Assembly: GCA_964533785.1 (NCBI GenBank)
Contig: CAZHNG010000390.1
Span: 1 to 6,022 of the forward strand
Direction of reading: 5' to 3'
Length of the DNA: 6,022 bases
DNA from: JANQRV01 sp964533785
GTDB lineage: Bacteria; Bacteroidota; Bacteroidia; Chitinophagales; Saprospiraceae
The notes under the pieces are model-generated. The model searched no databases. It worked only from the letters and a program-made list of their open reading frames with translations, and was not told the DNA's origin. This document shows positions 1 through 5,314 of this stretch, piece after piece. Every line of letters starts with the position of its first letter. The first letter of the stretch is position 1. The position numbers and the translations under genes were made by a program.

Positions 1-1
1 A

Positions 2-73
2 AAACACGAACTCAATGTTTTCAAAGAACTACGCGCCGCTCTAAATGGATATCCGTATTCTTTTGCTACCTAA
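2..73 (+). CDS. Possible C-terminal tail of a convergent gene, cut by the left window edge
   Basis: From position 2 a plus-strand frame runs open for 23 codons to a TAA at 71-73. The visible peptide (ending LRAALNGYPYSFAT) has a believable helix-like composition, unlike the other two frames of this short stretch. It would end 23 bp before the stop of the minus-strand oxidoreductase gene, which fits a convergent arrangement. I do not recognise the family. A 23-codon open stretch is easily found by chance, so this is a weak call resting on composition and placement. No start, domain or ribosome binding site can be seen. Confidence 0.22.
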   Translation, partial: KHELNVFKELRAALNGYPYSFAT

Positions 74-96
74 AGGATCTAAATAGTTACAGTTAA

Positions 97-1707
97 TCAA
101 TCTCCCAACACCTGCCCCGCCGCCACCAATAAAGGCCGTAAATCCGCATAATCCACTTCCTGCACTGCAATATCCCTGTCGACTGCCAAACTTGCCGCCA
201 TCGCCGCCGACTGCCCTAAAATCATGTACACCGGCTCCATGCGCAAAGATCCGAAGGCAATATGGGAGCTGGACAAACAAACCGGCACCAGTAGGTTGCT
301 GCATTCTTCCTTTTTGGGAAGCAGGCATTCGTAAGGTATTTGGTAGGGGTGGTGTTTTGCTAAAAAGTTGCCTTCGTTTATCACTTCTCCATCGACGACC
401 AGACGTTGGATGTGGTGGCTGTCGACGCCGTAGGAGCCCATGCCTACGGGTCTTTCTTTGGAGGTATCGCGCTGGCAGTCGTGTTGGGTCATGACGTATT
501 CGCCGATCATGCGTCGCGTTTCGCGGATATATAGCTGTGGATTCCAGTTGCCGGTGGTCACGAATTCGTCCCTGGCATAACCGTATTGCAACATTTCGTT
601 TCTGACTTTTTCGGGTACGCGCGGGTCGTGGCCGATGAAGTAAATCAATCCTTTGGTGAAACGGGTGTGATCTTCGAATATGGCGGCGCGGCTAGCGCTG
701 TCGCCCTCCGGATAATTCCAATTGGCACCGATGTAATCGGTAGAAAAGGGGCAGCCGTCGTTAATGTCCGTTTTTAGGTTAGGCACCGGGCTTACCTTGA
801 TTAAATCTCTAAGCCTGGTGGGAGGATTCACTGCAATATAGCGGGCGAGCAATTCGTAGGTCCATGGATCGTAGCCTTCCGGCTCGGTGACGGGAATGCG
901 GTTATCGGGATGGCGGCTTAAACACATGCGGAAATTGTAAGCCTGGATCTTGGAATCGGCCGTCCCGGGTTCTCCCATTTCCACATCCTGGATGCCGGGC
1001 AGGAGGTTACCCTCCTCGTCATAAGGATTCACTTCCTTGCCGAAATACTTTTTCGGTTGGCGGTAGTTTTCTACCTCCCCGAGGACGCCGGCCAGGTCCT
1101 CACCGTACTGGTCTTCACTCTCGCGACCGACATGGTAACGCACGCCTGCCAAAGCCATGAGGTCGCCCTCGTAGGTGGCGTCGATAAACACCCGGCCGTT
1201 GAACACTTGACCCGAACCAACGGTGATACTCCGGATGGCATTACCCTGCTTTTCTACGCCCTTAACGGGATGGTTCATCATCATTTCCACGTCATTTTCG
1301 GCGAGCATTTCTTTAAAAACTTGCATGGCCACTTTGGGTTCAAAACTCCGCATATACCGGGCATCGGCATCGTACACCGGGCTGGAATCGCGGTTTTCAT
1401 ATATCCAATTGGCGGGATCATCGTAGTATTTTTTGATGCGCACATAGTATTCGTCGGCCAGCCCGCCGATGGTTTCTTCGCGACCGTAATCGGTCCACGT
1501 AAGGCCGCCCGTCGTTGTTCCTCCCAAATGGTTATTGGGGCTGATCAATAAGGCCGAACGGCCCATTTTTCCAGCTTGGATAGCCGCCGATATGCCCGCG
1601 GGAGTGGTGCCGTAGATGACCAGATCGTAAATGGGTTGTTGTTCTTCTACTGGGGAACAACCTATGATCAATAAACCTAGCAATAATAGATAAATTGGTT
1701 GCTTCAT
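97..1707 (-). CDS. FAD-dependent oxidoreductase lipoprotein (FAD_oxidored family), paralogue 1
   Basis: Predicted exported flavoprotein of 536 residues, of the FAD_oxidored (PF12831-like) type often seen beside sulfatases and polysaccharide-degrading genes. Substrate and electron acceptor are unknown. Residues 1-17 form a lipoprotein signal ending in a lipobox, IIGC, with Cys17 as the lipidated residue, followed by an acidic stretch (VEEQQ). The FAD Rossmann motif follows at about 28-50 (DLVIYGTTPAGISAAI), then LGGTTTGGL at 61-69. The family segment FIDATYEGDL begins at residue 174, and the C-terminal SSSHIAFGSLRMEP and LGQSAAMAA lie at roughly 475-510. The length looks complete. I chose the ATG at 1707 because it starts directly at the signal peptide and follows an A-rich leader; an in-frame ATG at 1737 would add ten residues (MKLWIVTKKI) and cannot be excluded. 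Oddity: the acidic residue expected at the end of the second beta strand is Ser56 here (LLISP), where paralogue 2 has Glu. It is the last gene of the minus-strand series. Confidence 0.9.
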   Translation of the reverse strand: MKQPIYLLLLGLLIIGCSPVEEQQPIYDLVIYGTTPAGISAAIQAGKMGRSALLISPNNHLGGTTTGGLTWTDYGREETIGGLADEYYVRIKKYYDDPANWIYENRDSSPVYDADARYMRSFEPKVAMQVFKEMLAENDVEMMMNHPVKGVEKQGNAIRSITVGSGQVFNGRVFIDATYEGDLMALAGVRYHVGRESEDQYGEDLAGVLGEVENYRQPKKYFGKEVNPYDEEGNLLPGIQDVEMGEPGTADSKIQAYNFRMCLSRHPDNRIPVTEPEGYDPWTYELLARYIAVNPPTRLRDLIKVSPVPNLKTDINDGCPFSTDYIGANWNYPEGDSASRAAIFEDHTRFTKGLIYFIGHDPRVPEKVRNEMLQYGYARDEFVTTGNWNPQLYIRETRRMIGEYVMTQHDCQRDTSKERPVGMGSYGVDSHHIQRLVVDGEVINEGNFLAKHHPYQIPYECLLPKKEECSNLLVPVCLSSSHIAFGSLRMEPVYMILGQSAAMAASLAVDRDIAVQEVDYADLRPLLVAAGQVLGD

Positions 1708-1797
1708 GATTTTTTTTGTTACTATCCAAAGCTTCATGGTCTATTTTGGGTAGGAAGCTAAAATGGGGCATCTCAAAAAATGGATGAATCAAAATGA

Positions 1798-1811
1798 AAG
1801 GATCGATCCTT
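1798..1811. promoter_or_regulatory. Perfect 14-bp palindrome, possible operator
   Basis: AAGGATCGATCCTT is a perfect dyad centred between 1804 and 1805. It lies 90 bp upstream of the paralogue 1 start at 1707 and within the intergenic gap. A dimeric regulator could bind such a site. With no loop it is a poor RNA hairpin. No second copy was noticed in the other gaps of the window. The function is inferred from symmetry and position only. Confidence 0.3.
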
Positions 1812-1812
1812 C

Positions 1813-1824
1813 GACTTCTGAGAC
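1813..1824. repeat. Outer arm of a repeat family shared with the 1882-1905 hairpin
   Basis: GACTTCTGAGAC matches the reverse complement of 1882-1893 at 11 of 12 positions. Its last ten bases with the next base (1816-1825) also match 1897-1906 directly at 9 of 10. It could therefore pair with the near arm of the downstream hairpin across a 57-nt loop, in competition with the local stem. The single difference gives a G-U wobble in a plus-strand RNA but a C-A mismatch in a minus-strand RNA. Confidence 0.4.
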
Positions 1825-1881
1825 GCCTACAGGTGAATGACTAGCAAATACGTTGACCAGACGCTTTTGTCGTAATGTATA

Positions 1882-1905
1882 GTCTTAGAAGTCAAATTCT
1901 AAGAC
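1882..1905. repeat. Perfect 9-bp inverted repeat with 6-nt loop
   Basis: GTCTTAGAA (1882-1890) and TTCTAAGAC (1897-1905) are exact reverse complements around the loop GTCAAA. The repeat starts 64 bp downstream of the paralogue 2 stop on the minus strand, where a terminator would be reasonable. However, neither side is followed by a run of T: the minus-strand continuation is TATACATTACG. It may be a factor-dependent terminator, an mRNA 3'-end stabiliser or a protein-binding dyad. The structure is certain; the role is not. Confidence 0.5.
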
Positions 1906-1968
1906 GAATCTCGCACGATTTTCTATGCTGTACACTCCATGACTATTTCATCCACCATGATTGGCAAT

Positions 1969-3654
1969 TCAATTACTCAATACCTGCTCCGCCTCGACCA
2001 ACAAAGGCTTCAGGTCAGCATAATCCACTTCCTGTACCGGGATATCTCCGTCCACGGCCAGCCCTGCCGCCATGGCCGCCGACTGCCCCAACACCATAAA
2101 CACTGGCTCCATGCGTATGGAACCAAAAGCAATGTGCGTCGCACTTAAGCAAATCGGAACCAAAAGGTTGGTGCATTCGTCCCTTTTGGGGGTAATAGCG
2201 CGATAGCTGACCGGGTAGGGGGATTTTACTTTGGCTTCCACGTTGCCCTCGTTTTTGACAAAACCGTCGGCCGTCACATAACGCTGAGTGTTGTGGGAAT
2301 CCATACCGTAGGCGCCCATCCCGACGGCGTCCTCGACGACTTCAATGCCTTCGCAATTGTACTGGGTCATGACGTACTCGCCGATCATGCGTCGCGCTTC
2401 GCGCACGTACAGTTGCTGCTGCCAGCCGTCTTCGCGGGCAAATTCGTCTTTGCAGGTACCCCACCTGGATACTTCGTTGCGAATTTTTTCAGGCATGCGG
2501 GGATGATAGGCCAACGTCCACATGAGTCCTTTTTGGTATTGGCGGTGTTGTTGGCGGATCTTTTCCCTTTCCTCGTAGGTAGCTTCGGGATAGTCGTAGT
2601 TTTGGCCGATAAAGTCGGTAGAAAAACCGGTGCGGTTGTTGGTATCGGTTTTGCGGTTGGGCATCTTGGAGTTGATCCAGGGGAAAACGTCTTCGCCGGC
2701 CTCGAAATTGCGGAGGAGCAATTCGTAATCCTGTTCGTTGTAGCCTTCCGGCTTTTCAAAGGGGATGCGATTATCGGGGTGATCCGTTAGGCACATCCGA
2801 AAACAATAGGCCTGAACGCGGTGGTCGCCGGCGCCTTCCTCACCGGGCCCCTCGGGATCGATAAAGGGCAGCAGTCCGCTGCTGGGATCGCCTTTGACGA
2901 TGTAGGGATCGACGCCGTCGACAAAGTTGTGGTTGATGCCGTTGCGGGAAGGCATGCCGCTCATAGTCGTATCGGTCAAGGTGGTATTGACGCCGTTCAA
3001 TGTTTCGTTGTATTTATCGTTGGACTCGCGACCCACCGTATAACTGACACCGGCCGTTGCCAACAGATCCCCTTCGTAAGTAGCATCGATGAATACTTTG
3101 CCGGAATATTCCTCGCCCGAAAGCATGCGGATGGAAGTGATGTCGGTACCGTTTTTGGTGACGCCGCCGGTCCGGTCCAGTTTTTTATTCACGACCACTT
3201 CAATGCCGGCCGCTTCGATAAAGTCATTGTAGACGCTCAGCGCTGCCGAGGGTTCGAAGGTCCACATGGCCGCCTCTCCCTTTTCCGTCCTGGTTTGCCC
3301 ACCGTCTAGGTATTCCCCTTTTTCTTGCCACTTCCAATTTTCGGGCTTATCGTAATAGGCTTTGATGCCTTCGTAAAATTCGCGCGCAAAACCACCGATG
3401 GCTGCCTTGTTGCCGATGTCGGTTTGGCCGAGGCCGCCCGTCGTCAGTCCGCCGATACGTGCGCTCGGCTCTATCAGTATGACGGATTTGCCCATCCGGT
3501 GGGCCTGAATAGCAGCGGCAATACCCGCCGAAGTGCCACCGTAAACGACTAAGTCATAGGTGTTGTCGCGTTCGGCTACTTCGCAGGAGTGAAACATTAG
3601 GGAAAATAGCACGATAATTAGCAGGCTAACCAGGGGTGTTTGGATTTTTTTCAT
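1969..3654 (-). CDS. FAD-dependent oxidoreductase lipoprotein (FAD_oxidored family), paralogue 2
   Basis: Predicted exported flavoprotein of 561 residues, paralogous to the other two oxidoreductases here. The signal peptide MKKIQTPLVSLLIIVLFSLM ends at FHSC, making Cys24 the probable lipidated residue; the -3 position is Phe, slightly off the classical lipobox. The Rossmann motif runs from about 34 to 62 (DLVVYGGTSAGIAAAIQA then VILIEP). Glu62 sits where the family places an acidic residue contacting the FAD ribose. IGGLTTGGLGQTDIG follows at 67-81, FIDATYEGDL from 188, and PNRKTDTNN mid-protein. The C-terminus carries HIAFGSIRMEP and LGQSAAMAA. The start at 3654 is chosen because it begins the signal peptide and follows an A-rich leader (AATAAAAACAAAC). 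An upstream in-frame ATG at 3873 would add 73 residues that are only translated 8-bp repeats and overlap the sulfatase, so I reject it. The gene lies downstream of the sulfatase and is probably co-transcribed, with the repeat array as spacer or leader. Confidence 0.92.
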   Translation of the reverse strand: MKKIQTPLVSLLIIVLFSLMFHSCEVAERDNTYDLVVYGGTSAGIAAAIQAHRMGKSVILIEPSARIGGLTTGGLGQTDIGNKAAIGGFAREFYEGIKAYYDKPENWKWQEKGEYLDGGQTRTEKGEAAMWTFEPSAALSVYNDFIEAAGIEVVVNKKLDRTGGVTKNGTDITSIRMLSGEEYSGKVFIDATYEGDLLATAGVSYTVGRESNDKYNETLNGVNTTLTDTTMSGMPSRNGINHNFVDGVDPYIVKGDPSSGLLPFIDPEGPGEEGAGDHRVQAYCFRMCLTDHPDNRIPFEKPEGYNEQDYELLLRNFEAGEDVFPWINSKMPNRKTDTNNRTGFSTDFIGQNYDYPEATYEEREKIRQQHRQYQKGLMWTLAYHPRMPEKIRNEVSRWGTCKDEFAREDGWQQQLYVREARRMIGEYVMTQYNCEGIEVVEDAVGMGAYGMDSHNTQRYVTADGFVKNEGNVEAKVKSPYPVSYRAITPKRDECTNLLVPICLSATHIAFGSIRMEPVFMVLGQSAAMAAGLAVDGDIPVQEVDYADLKPLLVEAEQVLSN

Positions 3655-3829
3655 GTTTGTTTTTATTTTTTGATGTTGAGATTTTGAGACTTTGAGATTT
3701 TGAGACTTTGAGATATTGAGATTTTGAGACTTTGAGATATTGAGACATTGAGATGTTGAGACTTTGAGATTTTGAGACTTTGAGATATTGAGATATTGAG
3801 ATTTTGAGATTTTGAGATGTGTGGGTGAT
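3655..3829. other. 175-bp gap between sulfatase and oxidoreductase, mostly repeat array
   Basis: This gap has three parts: an A-rich leader next to the oxidoreductase start (3655-3675 as seen from the minus strand), the 144-bp octamer array, and ten bases before the sulfatase stop. The leader includes an imperfect extra unit (TTGATG, 3670-3675), as if the array once extended further. I see no promoter of Bacteroidota type and no terminator hairpin, so read-through transcription from the sulfatase is the simplest expectation. Confidence 0.6.
3676..3819. repeat. Tandem array of 18 octamers, consensus TTGAGAYN
   Basis: Eighteen head-to-tail 8-bp units fill this stretch with no insertions or deletions. 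Bases 1-6 (TTGAGA) are identical in all 18. Base 7 is T in 12 units and C in 6. Base 8 is T in 11, A in 5, G in 2 and never C. The three-unit order TT, CT, TA (bases 7-8) occurs three times, at 3692-3715, 3716-3739 and 3764-3787, giving a 24-bp higher-order repeat. On the minus (transcribed) strand the array reads NRTCTCAA: only 6 of 144 bases are G, so the RNA would be nearly unstructured, and no stop codon can occur in any of the three minus-strand frames. Possible roles are a hypermutable spacer, a multi-site protein-binding array or a neutral expanding repeat. Confidence 0.95.
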
Positions 3830-5233
3830 TTATCGGGGATTGATGGCGAGTTCGGTGTTGCGGCCTTGATCACCTTGACTATTCATCCATTGTTGTAGTA
3901 TTTTCATTAACCGGTTGATATTGGATTTTTGTTGAGGGTGGTCGGCCAGGTTATTCAGCTCGTAGGGATCATCGATGACGTTGTACAATTCGAGTGGCGG
4001 TCGTTGTTGGTAGCGATTGAGGGTTTTTCGGTCGTTTTCATTGGATTTTGCAGCTTTGCGCCAGGAGTTCATCCATCCGAGGTATTTTCGACGGCGAGGC
4101 GACCAATCGTCGGGGTCCATGAGGAGTGCATTTTCGAATTGATTTTCGGGAAATAGATTGACGATTAATTTTAAAGAGTCGCTTCTTACGGAGCGGATGC
4201 CGAAAGCCTGGGTAGCGTTGTTGATGCCCAAAGTAGTTTGAACGCCGAAGACGTATTGCTTATGGTCGTTTTTTTGGCCGGTCAGCACAGGCTTGAAGCT
4301 CCTGCCATCCAGGGGAGCGACGGGCTGAATATCCGCCAAATCCAAGAATGTTGGAAGAACATCAACGTACTCTACCATGGCTTGGGTGGTTGTTCCCGCT
4401 TCCACCATTCCCGGATAACGGACCACCATGGCGCTGCGCAGGCCGGCATCGTAGCACGTCCATTTTTCAAAGGGAAAGAGGCTGCCGTGCTCACCCAAAA
4501 CCATTACCAAAGTATGGTTTTCAATGCCGTGTTTTTCAATCAACTGCAAAATTTGACCGACTTGCCGATCAAAATAAGAAATCTCGGCTAAGTATTTAGC
4601 GTAGGCTTCCCTCGTGTCTTTCGTATCGATTAGATAGGGCGCCAATTCAAGCGTTTCAACCGGATAATCGGAAGGATAGCCGTAGGTCCACGGTACGTGC
4701 GGGGAACTGCACATGGCAAAAAGCGCAAAAGGCCGCTTCTCTTTTTGCGTAGCAGCAATAAAGCCGTCGATAAATTCCATATCGGGATCATCGGTCTTTT
4801 CCGAATATTCAAAGGGGTACACCTCATCAGGGCCGATGTGCCGTTTGCCGGTAAGCGCCGACCGGTAGCCGGCCGCTTGCAAGTGGTGGGCGATGCTTTT
4901 GACGTGAGAATGAGCCTGAGAATGATTGGCATAGGCCCCGTTTTTGACGGGGTAGAGGCCGGTGAGCAGATTCTGCCGTGTGGGCGCGCACATAGCCGTT
5001 GCTTGGAAACAGCGATTGAACATCATGCCTTCTTCCGCCAAACGGACGAGGTTGGGCGTTCGGGCGGGACCGCCGTATATTTCCAGATCGCGGAAGGTAC
5101 AGTCATCTGCCATAATAACCAGAAAGTTAGGTTGGGAATTTGCGGCGTCTTTTGCTTCCTTCCCATCAAAGGCGCAGGAAACAGCAACTGCAAAAACCAT
5201 CATCCACACCAGCAGGTATTTTTTGTTTTTCAT
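3830..5233 (-). CDS. Exported sulfatase resembling heparan N-sulfatase (SGSH-like, S1 family)
   Basis: Formylglycine-dependent sulfatase of 467 residues that would hydrolyse a sulfate ester or sulfamate on a glycan at the cell envelope. Residues 1-20 are a signal peptide ending in AVSC, with Cys20 a likely lipidation site. Metal ligands Asp43 and Asp44 lie in NFLVIMADD. The sulfatase signature CAPTR covers 82-86, with Cys82 the residue converted to formylglycine, followed by LLTGLYP. GKRHIGPDEVYPFEY (129-143) closely resembles the corresponding stretch of human SGSH as I recall it, which is why I favour that subgroup. PHVPW (178-182) contributes an active-site His. GEHGS (247-251) and Lys257 form the second metal and catalytic site; Glu248 stands where most sulfatases have Asp. 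The C-terminal ELYNVIDDPYELNNLA is typical of the family. A maturase (anSME or FGE) is needed and not present here. It sits between oxidoreductase paralogues, 81 bp from one and 175 bp from the other, suggesting one catabolic unit. The exact substrate is not readable from sequence. Confidence 0.93.
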   Translation of the reverse strand: MKNKKYLLVWMMVFAVAVSCAFDGKEAKDAANSQPNFLVIMADDCTFRDLEIYGGPARTPNLVRLAEEGMMFNRCFQATAMCAPTRQNLLTGLYPVKNGAYANHSQAHSHVKSIAHHLQAAGYRSALTGKRHIGPDEVYPFEYSEKTDDPDMEFIDGFIAATQKEKRPFALFAMCSSPHVPWTYGYPSDYPVETLELAPYLIDTKDTREAYAKYLAEISYFDRQVGQILQLIEKHGIENHTLVMVLGEHGSLFPFEKWTCYDAGLRSAMVVRYPGMVEAGTTTQAMVEYVDVLPTFLDLADIQPVAPLDGRSFKPVLTGQKNDHKQYVFGVQTTLGINNATQAFGIRSVRSDSLKLIVNLFPENQFENALLMDPDDWSPRRRKYLGWMNSWRKAAKSNENDRKTLNRYQQRPPLELYNVIDDPYELNNLADHPQQKSNINRLMKILQQWMNSQGDQGRNTELAINPR

Positions 5234-5314
5234 AGTTGTCTTAATTGAGAGGTACTGCCGACACCTATTCCATTTGAAACCACCTATGAGCGTTATATGA
5301 TCCCCTTACAACCT

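Larger units (their letters stand above)
1708..1968. other. 261-bp intergenic gap between two oxidoreductase genes
   Basis: This gap separates the stop of paralogue 2 (1969) from the chosen start of paralogue 1 (1707). I see no convincing gene; the longest minus-strand frames here are very short or overlap paralogue 1 in another frame. It holds a perfect 9-bp inverted repeat (1882-1905), a second near-copy of the same sequence at 1813-1824, and a 14-bp perfect palindrome (1798-1811). I could not find a clean Bacteroidota-type promoter (TTG, about 20 bp, TAnnTTTG), so whether paralogue 1 has its own promoter is open. The gap is long enough for one. Confidence 0.6.

Noticed and set aside
1057..1551. 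Long plus-strand open frames opposite the oxidoreductases (also 2293-2790, 2821-3309) and the sulfatase (4697-5248)
   Set aside because: They are antisense shadows of well-supported genes, have no recognisable domains, and arise from codon bias of the real strand.
1532..1792. Minus-strand 86-codon frame across the start of paralogue 1
   Set aside because: It overlaps the signal peptide and Rossmann region of paralogue 1 in another frame and shows no domain-like sequence.
1882..1905. Intrinsic terminator for paralogue 2
   Set aside because: The stem is perfect but has only three G-C pairs and no T run follows on either strand, so I left it as an inverted repeat.
3676..3819. CRISPR array
   Set aside because: Units are 8 bp with no unique spacers of constant length; this is a simple tandem repeat.
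3655..3873. N-terminal extension of paralogue 2 starting at the ATG at 3873
   Set aside because: It would bury the lipoprotein signal peptide 73 residues inside, overlaps the sulfatase end, and consists of translated 8-bp repeats whose openness follows from the unit sequence alone.
5234..5314. Promoter or terminator between paralogue 3 and the sulfatase
   Set aside because: I found only a weak imperfect hairpin around the AGGT/ACCT bases near 5255-5270 and no TTG/TAnnTTTG pair with proper spacing; the gap is short and read-through is simpler.
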